Assembly: GCA_011634665.1 (NCBI GenBank)
Contig: WAEK01000003.1
Location: 1,430,001-1,494,000, forward strand
Length of the DNA: 64,000 nt
From: Mortierella sp. BCC40632
Taxonomy: Eukaryota; Mortierellomycota; Mortierellomycetes; Mortierellales; Mortierellaceae
Direction of reading: 5' to 3'
The notes below the pieces were generated by a model. It was not told the origin of the DNA and did not search any database. It was given only the letters and a program-made list of their open reading frames with translations. Both the position numbers and the translations under genes were made by a program. Shown in pieces: positions 10,810 through 23,200 of the stretch. Each line of letters begins with the position of its first letter. Position 1 is the stretch's first letter.

Positions 10810-13800
10810 ATGAGCAACCACATTTCTCACATGGCCAACAGCTCAGGTTTGTCTAAGCACTCTCCAGTCACCAAACACTTGTGATCCTCTCCACCAAACA
10901 AGCAAAATCAAACTGACTTATTCTCCTTCTCTCTCTCTCTCTCTCTCTTCTCTCTCTTGAAGGCTGGCAACAGAGGCTCCCCAACGAATGCCTCCTGATC
11001 ATCATTCACCAGTTTAGGGCAGATATCTCAGGGCTCTTTAACCTCTTGACTGTGAACCGTTTCTTCTTCGAGGAAGTCTTGATGTTGATGATGAGCCAAT
11101 TTTTCATTGACGAGAGAGGACATGTTGAACATATTCTTGCACTGGCCCTTCGCTCAGCATTGCAGCGCGAGTGGCTGAAGCGGACAGGAATTGTCGACTG
11201 GCAGGGACGGCTCGGACAGCATTGGCAGCAGGAATGTCAGGGAAATCAGGCCTGTAGCGAGGTGGAAAGAAAGTCCCTGCATACTCAGGACCCCATACCA
11301 TCAATCACAGGCTGGCCTCAATCCTTAGAGAGCTATGTCCATGGGAGCGAGTATTTGAAGGATCTAGATTCAATCATATGCGAGTATGGACTCGCTCTCG
11401 TCTACTCGCCTATTCATTCCAAGGAGTCATACTCTCAGTTGACTACAGTCGATTACTCGACATATCTTTCGTCACTCAACTTTGGAGAATACCTCGACCT
11501 CAGTCAATTAGTAAAGCAGCAGCAGCTGGAAAAGGCAAATCCCGGGCCTAGCAATCAACTGATTCGAGAGGATGAAGATCGAATCGATAACAAAAAGTTA
11601 GCCAGGGGCCTTAAAATGCTCTTACTCCAGCATAGCTGTCAGCAGACCACCTGCCTCGAAATCAGTCTGGACGATTCGGCTGACTACCTCCAGTTTATGA
11701 CTAAAATGCCAAAGCTCCAAACTTTGTGGATCAACATACCGAAACATCTTAGCGATTGCCTTACATCGACACTTGATGCTGTTCAACTTATTCGTCTGAA
11801 TCAAGAAACCTTTCCATTCAAACATCGGCTGGACCTTCGATTCCCGTGGGGTAGACACCATTATCCTCCTAGATACGATCCGAAAATTAGAAACTTGCAA
11901 GGATGGTTGGAACGCCGTCGGAAATGGAAAGAAATATACTGTCCACAACAAATATTATACGAGGCTGTTGGTCGCCCAAAGTCGATGGATGTGACCTACC
12001 TGCCTTGGTTCTATGAGACGTCACATTTAATCGAAACCGAGAACCTCGTATCATTTGTGGACTTTCATGCCGATCGATGGGAAGCTGGGGAGGGTCCAGC
12101 AATGGAGGCGTTCTTTCGGCGTTGTACTGAACTCCGACATCTAAGCATCAACGCTAGGCATCACTCTCTGTTTCAATGGGTTAATGGTTCCTCAACCACT
12201 GCTGATTATCCAGTCAGATCACTTATGTCGAGTAACTTGCAAAAGCCACTTGGCAAGCTCTCAAACATAAGACTGGAGTCAGGTTATAGCTACTGGGTAC
12301 TTATCCGAGTACTCAATGATCTCGTCGAAGCAAGGGGAAAGAATCTCAAAATCATTCATATCATACAAAAATGGTTCCACTCATACTCTCAAGCGAACTA
12401 CAGTGCAGAGACCCTGTTGGAGACCTCTCAAGAAGTGCAAGCTATTCCGAGAGCGAATACCATTGGTTTTGACTGGCATCTTCCAAGCGTACGCAAAATC
12501 CATCTTTCGTTTACAGGAACAGTTTCGATTGGCCCTTTCGACCAATGCCCGTTACTCGAGTACCTCACGATCAGATGTAATGTAAAACCTATGTTTAGGC
12601 CAAGCCCTACGATTCAAATCGAGTCGCTACAGCAGGCAGCCTACTTGGAGTCGTTATCACACCTGCCAATCTGGAGACTGCCAAGACTTAAGGAACTGCA
12701 GCTGTCAGGCATGGCTGCAATGCAATTTGATTTCGAATCTCTCAAGTATATGACGAGTCTAGAGACGTTATCATTAAGTGTGAATACTGGAGGATGGTTC
12801 CCTTGTTTCGCGAACATGTACATGAAACTGTGTCCCAATATTATACAGTCAGTCCTCGTAAGTAATGGCATTAATGCGTCTGAATTCTCTTTTAATTGTA
12901 TTTTTGTCCGCATACTCATCCGCTAGTGGTTCATATTCAACTATAGAGCAAGAGGAGTGACCCATCTCCTTGCTTGGACTCAACCTCCAGATTCTACCCC
13001 TGGCATTGGTCTTCAGAGTCACTTTCCAGTATCTCCATCTTTGGTCCTGCAGCAATGATGTTTCACCTTGAACAGTTCACGCTGTTTCCATCTCTGAAAG
13101 TACTTGACCTCAGAGCCCCTGGTGAGGACTCATACTCGTTCTTGAATACACAAGAGGAGGCTCTTGCACAGATCTATTCATGTCAGACTCTAGTCCCACA
13201 AGAGTCATCCCCTAATCTCGATCAAATACTGGCTCGATTGTCGTCATCTTTGTCACTGAGGTCGGTCGGGTCACAGCCAACACCGACAGGTCAGATCTCT
13301 GACAAATCTACGGCTACTCCAGGAATCCGAAATGATAAAGATGCTATTTTATCTGGCCAGTCAAGACCTCATCTACAATCCCCTTATTGGGAGAGCAAAC
13401 TTCAGAGACTCTTTTTCATATATGGATGGGGTGCTATTGACCCTCATGTGTGGATCCAGATATTGACAATGTATGCACCTTGCCTCGAGACATTGTATGG
13501 ATTTCAGAATTTAGACACTTCGACACAAGTACAGAGTATAGAAGAGGCATGCAAGATTCAGAAGAGATTGGTATTGGAGACTAGGGACAAACTCAAGGAT
13601 AAAATGAGAGAGAGTACTAGTGACCTCTACTCGAGCGATACTCATTGCCTTGAGGAAGAACCAAGAAAGGGCCTGGAAGCGATATTCTCAGGTGGCAATT
13701 TATTGCCATCTACTTTGAAAGAGCTGGGATTAGCAGACCTAGCGAAGGAGGAGAATGAGAATGAATACAAAAACAAACCAGGAAATCGGATTTACAGAAT

Positions 13801-13840
13801 CCTTTCTCGCTCAACTCTCTTAGTCCCAGTGGATCCATGA
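10810..13840 (+). CDS. F-box-like leucine-rich repeat protein, paralog 3
   Basis: Proposed exons are 10810-10846, 10963-12857 and 12947-13840 (941 aa). The first intron holds a (CT)n run and ends CTTGAAG, after which the frame reads GWQQRLPNECLLIIIHQF (F-box-like). The N-terminal third is the most divergent of the tandem trio, with a longer insertion near SNQLIREDEDRID. LRR segments include MPKLQTLWINIP, LPRLKELQLSGM and FPSLKVLDLRAP. Exon 3 is a mosaic: its start resembles paralog 1 (13,090-13,150) and its middle is nearly identical to paralog 2 (13,255-13,380). The relic at 48,330-49,060 resembles this paralog most. Confidence 0.83.
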
Positions 13841-14408
13841 ATGAATCCTTTGTCCTATCATGTTGACAAAAAAAGGATGGATTGAACGAGATTACAAATG
13901 CATAGAAGGCGATATCTTCTAATAGCCCTCCTGGTATGAGCTACTTTAGGCAGATGAAGTAAAAGAACTTGAAGCATTGACCAATGTTGGAATAAATTAT
14001 CCATCAAGCCCCCATCTCTTCTTTTTGAGGGAAACCTACATCCTTGGTGAGAATGACTCCTTGAAGTAAACTGACAAAGGGACCTTGTAGGTGACGGAAG
14101 GAAAGGAGGGCAGGCGAGAAGAAGAGTGTCGAGGAGTAAGAGGCAGAGAGCAAATACCATCTAGAAAGAAAAGTCGCACATACGAGGCATAGAATGAGAT
14201 CCTGTCTGAGGAGGAGGAGGAGGTAAGGAAGTACCAAGCAGTAACAAAAGAGACGTAAGCGTGGTTCCTTTCCAGGTGTCATGGCTTCATGGAAGGGTCT
14301 ATTTTACCCTGATCTTGCTGATACCTAAACACCTTTTCACCAAGGCTAGTCGTTGTCTCACCTCGCTCTATCTCTCCACACTCGAGCCATTCTTGGTAGA
14401 CAAAAGAA

Positions 14409-14448
<40 letters not shown>

Positions 14449-14689
14449 ATTGGTTCATGAGAAAATACTCTGCCAAAGGGACAACTCCTATCTTTGTCCA
14501 TATATCACATAACTATCGACGTGATAGGGAAGTGAATCGTATTCCCCTGGATAACAACCTACCAATAAAACCTTCGGACTATGGATCAAGAGAGACCAAT
14601 GATGAAGAGACGACTTTTACATGAGATAAACTATGGGCCTGAACTGCATGAGAGTCAGGTCCCTTCGTGCTTGAGGTGGTGTAATTTAA
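13841..14689. other. Spacer after paralog 3
   Basis: I see no gene here. It contains a ~33-nt A run (from about 14,413) and AG-rich sequence. Homology to the 54.7 kb region starts near 14,690. Confidence 0.5.
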
Positions 14690-14922
14690 GATGGTGCGAC
14701 CTTCACTCCAAGTCAAGCTCAGGTCTAGTGAGCTTATACAAGAGGAACGGGAGAGGACAGAACTTCCAGTCAACGAATCTTTAGCTTACTGGAAAGACAT
14801 CGACGTGGAAGTGGTATTTGGGTTTACCAGTCAAAGGGAGTGGTGAGACCAGATCCTTGAGTATCTAATAGGATCTTCGAATAGAGAAGTGAAGTCACCT
14901 GTGGCCAAAGAGTCTATTAACT

Positions 14923-15188
14923 GTGGTCTGGAGCTGTTGTTCTCGTCCATTGCCGTCAATGCAACTGACTTCCTGAGTCTTGTTCCGCGTAAGGTTGGCT
15001 AGAGTGGGGGCAATGGTGTGTTGTATGCTCGAGAAAGGAAGAGAGAACTCGGAATGCAACTGCGCTGGCTCGCAATTACTCTTCTCATTCGCTTCATTCG
15101 ACAAATGAGTGACCACACTTCACACATTACCAACAGTTCAAGTTTCTCCAAGTACCCTCCATCCACCAAACACTTGAGGTCCTCTTAA
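14923..15188 (+). promoter_or_regulatory. F-box/LRR promoter and leader exon upstream of element copy 2
   Basis: The block is clearly homologous to the family 5' flank, including TGCCGTCAATGCAACTGACTT, CTGCGCTGGCTCGCAATTAC and CATTCGACAA. It is followed by an ATG at 15,105 that opens MSDHTSHITNSS, matching the family leader. The family donor context TCAGGTTTGT reads TCAAGTTTCT here, so the leader's splice donor appears lost and the frame stops at TAA in 15,186-15,188. Confidence 0.7.
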
Positions 15189-16280
15189 CCAAACACACAA
15201 CAAGAACTGACCTGTGCTTTTTTTTTTTTTCATTCCTTCCGACTCACAATGTTGAGAGAGTGACAACCAGTGATGAATGGGCCAGATCGATCTTCGAATG
15301 AGACCAGTGTGGCAGCGGGGGACTGGTTCGAATGGCTATCATTGGACGGGTATCAAGAACGAACGCGGTGGCGCTCCTGGGTGCGGCCAAAGAGCGCGTT
15401 CTCGATAGTTGGTCTCTTGATGGATCCTTTTTGTTCGACTCTCAGCTTCGAGGAAGGCTATGTGGACCAAGAGGTGCATGCATGTTGACGGTTGAGCCCA
15501 TGCTTGGTCTGTGCAGCACACGCTTTGTTTGTCTATAGTGCATGGTGGATGGGTGTGCACGACCAGCACACGTTGGTGCAATGAATATACAGAGATGGCT
15601 GCATCCTTGATGGAGGAGCGACCTTCTCTTTCGTGGTTCGGCCTCTCTCTCCTTCTTGATTCCTCCCTCGTTACTCACTCACACCCGCCTGTCACTCTCT
15701 CTCTCACTCTGGCTCGCGCGCACATGATCTTGGCATTTGGCTGTGCGGCTGTGCGGGAGGATCGTCGCAGCCACGGACCAATTAAATGGCGTCATGAGCT
15801 GTGCAGGGTTCTTGCTCTTTGCTTTCCCTTAGTCTTCGTCCCGACCTCCCCATCGTCTCCTCATTCGACCGGCATTAGCAATCAGCGATTAGCCATCAGT
15901 GATTAGCCATTGCCATTAGTGATTCCTTGTTTCTCGTCCCCTTCGACTTTCGTTACTTTTTTCTCCTGTTTCTCGTCCCACTGCCCATATCCATCTGCCG
16001 CGTCTCTCTGCGGCATATTGTCTATACTCTTTCGCTCTCTTTCTCATAGTTTTTTCTTCTTCTTTTATCTTCTTTTCTTTTTCTTTTTCGCTCTCTCTCT
16101 CTCGCTCTCGCACTATTTTTTTCTTTTCTTTTTTTTTTATATACTTTTTCTTTCTCTTTCTCTTTCGCGCACCTCTTACTGCGCGACAGCAGCACCGGCA
16201 GTACCAGCAACAAGAACAACAAAAAAAAAAAACCAAAAAAAAAAAATAAAAAAAAAAAAAAAGATATATATATTTTCAAT

Positions 16281-16416
16281 ATGAAGGTAAGTGGTCTACT
16301 CCTCGATGTCCTTGCACTGTCCTTTTGTTTTGGATGAAATGGCAGATCCTAATCCTCTTTCTACTTGGTCCTACTATAGAAATACCAAGGCCCACAAGAG
16401 CAAGAGCAAGAACAAG

Positions 16417-16449
<33 letters not shown>

Positions 16450-18349
16450 CTGACCGGTTGCAGGACCTGGAGGCCCGCATGGAGAATATGGGGCTCCAGC
16501 AGCAACAGCAACGGCAGCAGCAAGAGCAACAGCAAAAGCAGCAGCAACAGCAACAGCAGCAGCAGCCGCAACAGCAGCAGCAGCCGCAACAGCAACAGCA
16601 ACAGCAACAGCAACAACAGAAGCAGCAGCAACACCAACAGTGGCTTCTGCGGCGGAGGCAGAGGCGGTTGCAGCAGCAACAGCAGGAGCAACAACAGCAA
16701 CAACAGCAACAACAGCAGCAGCAGCAACAGCAACAGACCCGAGGCATCCAGGCACTGCGGCAATACGTGCAGGCCAACCCTTCTCTGCTGCTGGAGAAGC
16801 CTCGTCGATTGACGAGAGCTCGGCACCAAGCCCAGCAGCAGAGCCTGCACGAATGGCGACAACGGCCTGACAAGCTTGAGGATCTTCTGGGACACTTGCA
16901 AGTCCAGGGACCTCAGCGGCAGCCATCGCCAATGCCCGTGCCCGTGCCGGTCCCCTCTCCCCCTCCACCACCACCACCACCACCACCTCCTCCTCCTCCT
17001 CCTCCTCCTCCTCCTCCTCCTCCTCCTCCTCCTCCTCCTCCCTCCTCCTCCTCCTCCTCCTCCTCCTCCTCCTCCTCCTCCTTCTCTCCTCCTCCTCCTC
17101 CTCCTCCTCCTCCTCCTCCTCCTCCTCCTCCTCCATCATTCCCCCCTTCCCCGGCTCTCCCCCCCTCCTCCCCTTACGATTCCTCGGGCGGGTGCGGCCG
17201 CCTCTGGCGCTGCCCTTCCCTTCCTCCTCCTCCTCCCAACCCGCGACGGCGGGTCCCCGAGCAGCCCGGCGCTGTTCTCGGGGACAATCCAACCCGTCGT
17301 CGCGCGCTCGCCGCGGCCACCTCCAGGCCCGGCGACGCGATTTGTTCCAGTCGCGGGTGTCCCCGGCAGTGCAACGGGCTGCTCTGCCCACCCGCGACCG
17401 GTTCCGTCCCCTGGGTGTGCCAGGCCACCTCAGGGGACACCCATACTCCCCTGCGCGTGTCCATCGGGCCTTGGCTCGTTGGCGCGCGCAGATGCGGTCG
17501 CAGGTTCCCCGTCCCGCAGTGCAGCCTCCGGTCCTGGCTGTGCCCTGCGACCGCAGCCGTCCCCGAGTCTACGCGTGCCGTCCTCGGGGACAGCCTTATC
17601 CGCCCCCGAGCTTCCGTCGTGCACATTTGCAAGCACGGCGGAGCTCACTCCTGCGACCGTGGGATCCCCCAGCACAGCTGGCTGTGCTGCCCTGCGGTCG
17701 CAACCAACCCCGTGAGACGGCTGGCCGTCCCCGGGGTTGGCCATACCCTCCACCTCACGTCCGACGGGCATTTATGTCCGAGCGTCGGCGTGAGGCCGCT
17801 CAGTGGGGCAGGCGCCCTGCAGTGCAGCTGGTTCTGCCTGCATCCCCCCCACTGAGCCCCACCACCTCCCTCCTCGGGGCCAAGCGGCCCCTCGAGGATG
17901 GCGACGTCGAGGACTCGCCCGTGCAGAAGCGTGCTCGGTCGGGTGAGTCCGAGGAGGAGGTGGTGGAGGGGGCGGATGTGGAGGAGGAGGAGGAAGTCGA
18001 CGAAGAGTCGGTCGTCGACGAGGAGGAGGAGATCGTCCTGGCTGACGATCTCCTCTCCGACCATGACCACGAGTTGGTGGAGGAAGACGTGGCCATGGTC
18101 GAAGAGCAGACTGAGGCGGAGACCGTTGCAGGCGGCAGCGACGGCTCCGACCAACCTCAGCCTGCTGAGGAGAACATGGAGGTCGAAGCAGACCTCGAGA
18201 GGGAGGGAGTACCTCTCGATGGTTTCTTCGATGTCCATGCCTCCTCCAGGGTGCCGCTGGGGGTACTTAAACCCAGCGCCACCCTTTTTTGGGCAGCGAC
18301 CCTGGGCCTAGAGGCGGCCTGGCGCCTCTATAGCCTGCGGTGCGGATAG
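16281..18349 (+). pseudogene. Q/P/acidic element gene, frameshifted (copy 2)
   Basis: Exon 1 is only ATG AAG (16,281-16,286). A 93-nt intron (GTAAGT...CTATAG, 16,287-16,379, phase 0) leads to exon 2, which begins KYQGPQEQ and continues through polyQ. The proline tract is a long (CCT)n microsatellite in which the frame slips between proline and serine. A C run at about 17,158-17,166 is two bases longer than in copy 3. As a result the modules and acidic tail (frame from 17,192 to 18,349) are out of frame with the start. Without editing or ribosomal slippage the full protein cannot be made. Confidence 0.7.
16970..17135. repeat. (CCT)n microsatellite in element copy 2
   Basis: About 165 nt of nearly pure CCA, CCT and CTC triplets. 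Copy 3 has a much shorter version (57,010-57,071), so length varies rapidly between copies. Confidence 0.9.
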
Positions 18350-18935
18350 ACTATAGACTATAGACGTCTAGATTTATAGACTATAGACTACAGACCGATA
18401 GACCGATAGACTCGGTAAGTTGTCCTGTTTCTTGCATGGTTTCTGCTCTGGATTTCACTTTGGCTTTTACTAATAATTCCTGGCATCTTCTTGCTCTTTT
18501 TCTTGCCTTTCTTTCTTTCTTTCTTTATTTTTTCTTGCCTTTTTTCTCCTCTCCTCTTCTCCCTGTCATCCATTCTTCCCAACTCTTCTTTTTCCATTCT
18601 CCCACCCTTCCTTGCCTTTCCGTATCTTATTCGCCTTTATTTCAATTTTTCTCCGCCTTCACTTTCCATCCCCATCTCTATCTTCATCTTCATCTCCTTT
18701 CCCTTCCCTATCTCTCTCTCCATCCTCGTCGTCCTGCCATCTTTGTTTCAACTCTTTTTCCTTCTCTTCCCGTCCCCATCTCTTCCCGTTTCCCATATCT
18801 TCCCGTCCCCTTCTCTTGCTATTTTACTCTGCCATTTCCTACTCACCCCTTTCTGAATTTTATCCGCCTTCATTTTCCATTTCTATTCCCACCCCACTTC
18901 ACTCCCTCTCGTCTCTCCTTTATCTGACTTCACCC
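18345..18935. repeat. TATAGAC tract and pyrimidine-rich tract (copy 2)
   Basis: Same order as in copy 1. Tandem ATAGACTATAGAC units follow the stop codon, then from about 18,470 comes a ~460-nt C/T-rich strand. Confidence 0.7.
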
Positions 18936-19853
18936 TGGACTCATATCTACAACTCGAACCGTGGACACTCTCTGCTGGCCATTGTTTTATCTCCAGCCTC
19001 GGCAGGAGCTTAATGGCTATATAGAGTGCTGCGGTGAGTGGAGTCACAAAGAGAAGACGCGATCCAGATGACCCAAGGTAAGGCACCAGAGACCTCAGCC
19101 AGCGCAACCAGCGCAGCGAGCACAGCCAAGGTAAGGTGCTGGAACCCTAGCCAGTTCAACCAAGGCCGATAAACGCACCGGGCAGCAATCGGACTACCGT
19201 TCAACCACCGGCCAATACCTAGATGTATACATGGACTCTGGAAGGCGCCCATGGACTCACGAGGATACTCGTTGAGTACGCGCTGGAGTATGCTCAATGG
19301 ACACCAACAGAGTATCCAGAGTATCCAGAGCTCAAAAAAAAAAAAAAAAAAAAAAAAGCAAAAAAGCAAAAAGCAAAGAAGCAAAGAAGTGAAAGAAGAA
19401 AAGAAAAAACGGAGCAAAGGATGGAAAAAATATGGAACAAAAAAAAGTGCAAAGAAAAGAAGGAAGAGGGTAAGAATGGTACGAGCAGAGCAAAGAAAGG
19501 CACAGCAACATCAGCAACAATATTGACAATATCGGCAGCACCGTCAGCAACGGCAACATCGGCAACAACGGCAACAATAGCAATCCAAGGAGACATGAGC
19601 CTGGCATAGAAAAGTGCCTAGTGAACCAAAAAGAACGAGCAAGGATTAGCGAGACAGGTCCTCCTCAAGACAAGGCAAATCAAAGCAAGACCGGACGAGA
19701 GGTATGTGAGAGTAGGGCACAAGACACGATGACATAGGACAATACCAGGCAGGTTGAGAGTAAGAAACTAGCCCCAGGAAGAACGAGAGAAGGCAAAGGC
19801 AGCGACTAGAGCAAAGGATGAGCAAAACAGAATGGAAAGAAGCAAATGAAAAA

Positions 19854-20005
19854 TAACAACAACAACAACAACAACAACAACAACTACTACTACTACTACT
19901 ACTACAACTACAACAACAACAACAACTACTACTACTACTACAACTACAACAACTACTACTACTACTACAACTACAACAACTACAATAACGACAACTACAA
20001 CATCA
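19854..20005. repeat. (AAC)n/(TAC)n microsatellite
   Basis: An alternating array of AAC and TAC triplets, about 150 nt, at the border between the repeat cluster and the single-copy gene block. The open frames through it are low complexity. Confidence 0.9.
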
Positions 20006-20249
20006 ACAAATAAAGACAGCCAAATAATATTAAAGGGTAACGAGTCTTCAAACAGGTTCATTATCATGTTATACAGCCTTCATTTGTTTTCCACTATGTG
20101 CGATGGGTATGTATGCTTTCAGAAAAATAAAACGAGAGGAGAAGGAAAAAGAAGAGGAGAGGATTGTTCAAGCAAATACTAAAAGTTAAAAAAAGAAAAA
20201 GGAAAAAGGAAAAAAAAATAAAAAATCAAAGGATACGATTATTTCGTCT

Positions 20250-23200
20250 TTAGAATGGTTGCAGAGGATGAGGTGGTGGTGGTGAGGATGCTGTAAACAT
20301 GCCAAGGCTGCTCATACTACTTTTGGCCGTCAATCCTCCAGCCTTGATCATTGTGGGCGATGTCGCTGCGGTTGCTGAAGCCATAGTACCCACACTCAAA
20401 GAAGGGGAATGATGATGCTGCAAGGACAAGTGATGGTGGTGTCGTTGATGCTTATCATTGCCTTCACCTTGTCCAGCCGTCGAGGCTGTCGACAAGGACA
20501 AGATACTATTCAACGAACCAGCTCTGACAAGTCCTCCTGCACGTTCTGTTCCCAGGATTCGTTCCTCCATTCGCATCAACTCTGTCACAAACCCAATGTT
20601 GGGACACATGCATGGTCGTTGGGCCAACACATGATTGTAGGCCTTGTTCAATGGCCAATGCAGGTGTGTGATCAAATAGGCAATGGTGGCCGTGACGGAT
20701 CGAGACTTGCCGGCCTTGCAATGGACGTAAATGGCCGATTCGGGTGAAGAGGCTAATTTAATGTGGATTAAATTTTTCCAATGTTTCACAGGTTAGAAAA
20801 TTGAACCTTCATCTCTGGATTTTTTTTTTTTTTTTTTTTTTTTTTATGAATTTCATCAACTCGAGACATTCGATCGCTCTCCAGCAAAAACAATAAAAAT
20901 AAAAAAAGTAACTTACCGATGATATCGACAGCCTGCAAAAGACCGGCGCTAACATCTGCCTCCACAAAGTCTTGTACTCCAATCTTGTGATATTCCCATC
21001 CAGGTTGGTTGGCAATCAGGGCATCTTCACATTCACGAGCCATGTTCAGCACTCGCTTGACACCTAACCGCTCCAACTCTTGGACCTGTTCGGCCGTCGC
21101 AATCTCGGGTCCCAGAAAAAGAAAGTTGGGCAAGATACATGAAATCTCTTGTTCACCTTCATCGGCTCCTTCTTCCATCAATGCATCATCATATCCTCCA
21201 CTGTGACCATTGCCATAGCCCATTGCTCCACTGTTATAGTTGCTGTTGATACCGTCATGGAACGTTCGTGGATACGAGTGCTCTGAACCAAAGTGGCCAT
21301 GATTGCTACTTCCAAAGGGCCCTGCCTCCATAAATGGTTGCTGCAATCCTTCCGCAAAGGTTGGTGCAAGTGTTGGCATCAGACTGTTGGCACCACTGCT
21401 GTGGTGTCGACGAAGATTCGAAGAGTTGTTAAAGAAGGATCCATTGAGTCCAGAGTCGGATCGACCCCGGCCAAGACTTGTCGGCTGTCCTTCTTCTTCC
21501 TCTTGGATGCCAGAGACAACACCTGAGTGATGAATCGAGTTGAGAGTGGTTGTGGACGAAAACGATTTTTTACTGCTCAATCCTGTTGCACCTGCACCGT
21601 GTTGGTGCTGGTCGGAGGAAGGCGTACCGTTCTCACCAAAGCCAAATCCACCATGACCGCCATGGTTCCCTGAGTGGACGGACCACTGAGAACCGGTGTA
21701 GTCGGTCGAGGCCGAGTTGGCAATCTCCATTGAGTTGTTGCCTAGGGACATGGATGCCAAGGACTGAGCTGGTGATGACACGGTTGGTGCTCCTGGTACT
21801 GTCAACCAGCTTTCTTTGTGCTTCAAAGGTGGCAGTGGTGGCGCCAATCCGTTTCCACCACCCTCATGAAGTGGCTGAAGAGAAGTCGACGTGTTGAGGG
21901 TTGGGATCGTCAGTGGCTTTACATTGATGGCACTCACGCCGATTGTCTGCGCTCTCGACAATCCAGGAGGTCGCTGAAGGGACTTTGTGTTCAAAGAAAA
22001 GAGACTTTCGCGTCGAGCAGGTGCACCTCGTCGTGGCGTTCCACCCAAGGAGGCATTTGTCAATGACACAGCATGGTCGATCGCCTGGGTCGTCTTATCG
22101 TCCATAGGGATGGTGTTGGACTGGGTCTTGTTAGTATTAGCCGATTGACTGGGGAGTGATGGAGGCATCGAGAAGGGATGCAGAGAATCATCGTCCTGAC
22201 GCTTTGCCAATGGCATATCCATCAGATCTACTTTTGGAAGATCTCCTTGCTCTTGGGTCATGGAATCCATGCCTAGATCAGATCCTGGTCGGACCAAATA
22301 CTTTCCACTGGCATCCCATGCCTGGAAAGAATCAAAGCCTCCTTCGAGATACCATAGCCGGATGGGTCCTCCACAATTTCCTCCGCCTCTCTCCAGGACG
22401 CTGACCAATGTCCAGGCTGAACTGGCTGATCGCCCATGCTCTTCCTTGCCAGGTCGCATATCCTGATCCAATACAATTACATCATGAACAATGGACTCAC
22501 TAGCCCGCTCCTGTTCCTGACGCCATTCATCCTGGATCAAATGGTACAGATCCTTGTCCGAAGGCATTGTAATAAAAGACTCGAGTGCGAACGATGTCAC
22601 GGCTCCTCCTCTACGATACCGTCTCATCAACAGCGTTGGCAAGTTGATGTTGATCGAATATACAATCGCCATTGGATCCGCGTCCGAGTTCATCCGGAGA
22701 TCTAGGATCAAGGGCTTTGGTCCAGGAGGTCCCATTCCGTTCTTTTGCGACTGAACTCGTTCAATCAAGGTCGCAAGCTTTGCTGGGGAAAGAGCCGAGG
22801 CTGGATATGGTGTCAGGTCGGACACAGGCGGCGAAGTGATTAGCGAATGAGAATGGGAAGAGGACGTTTCTGTGGGTGAGCTGGAAGGGGTCGTGTTCGG
22901 TGTGGATGATGCCGAAATCATGGAAGATGCGGACGACGAAGAGTAGGAAGATGAGATGGTCGAAAGAGAGATAGATGGTGCCGGCAAGGAGACCGGTGGT
23001 GGTGACATCGAAATGAAGAGTGACGGGAGTGAGGAAGGAGAGGTCATTTGAGAGATGGGCAATGGGGCCTTGGATAAGCTGGACATTGGTGCATGCGCTT
23101 GGCTGGGTATTGACAGGGGTGGGGTAGGAATCACAAGGAGTGAAGAGGCGCTTATCTTTGGTGAGTCGGTAGTAGAAAGCTCGACCGTCTCTGGGTCAGG

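Larger units (their letters stand above)
14690..19850 (+). repeat. Repeated element, copy 2 (most complete layout)
   Basis: It starts with about 500 nt derived from an F-box/LRR promoter and leader (14,690-15,200). Next come about 1 kb of unique upstream sequence, the two-exon Q/P/acidic gene (16,281-18,349), the TATAGAC tract, the pyrimidine-rich tract, the CCAAGGTAAGG words, an A run (about 19,334-19,357) and an A-rich tail recognisable to about 19,850. Most of it is closely similar to 54,730-59,460. There is no polymerase, integrase or transposase. It may be a non-autonomous element, or a gene locus spread by segmental duplication. Confidence 0.75.

Noticed and set aside
15511..15906. 131-codon frame upstream of the element gene, also in copy 3 with a changed C-terminus
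   Set aside because: There is no good start context and no domain, and its end differs between copies through indels. More likely untranslated leader or promoter.
16276..17391. Long antisense frames (Val/Ala-, Glu-, Leu- or Cys-rich) across the polyQ/polyP region, also at 56,356-57,075
   Set aside because: Triplet repeats keep several frames open on both strands. The sense frame has the ATG, intron, modules and acidic tail conserved between copies.
14690..19850. Element as an LTR retrotransposon or LINE
   Set aside because: No reverse transcriptase, RNase H, integrase or endonuclease motifs and no long terminal repeats. The A runs are internal, since homology continues beyond them in copies 1 and 3.
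19854..20005. Triplet array considered as a CRISPR-like or telomeric repeat
   Set aside because: It is a plain AAC/TAC microsatellite without spacers, and the unit does not match known telomere repeats.
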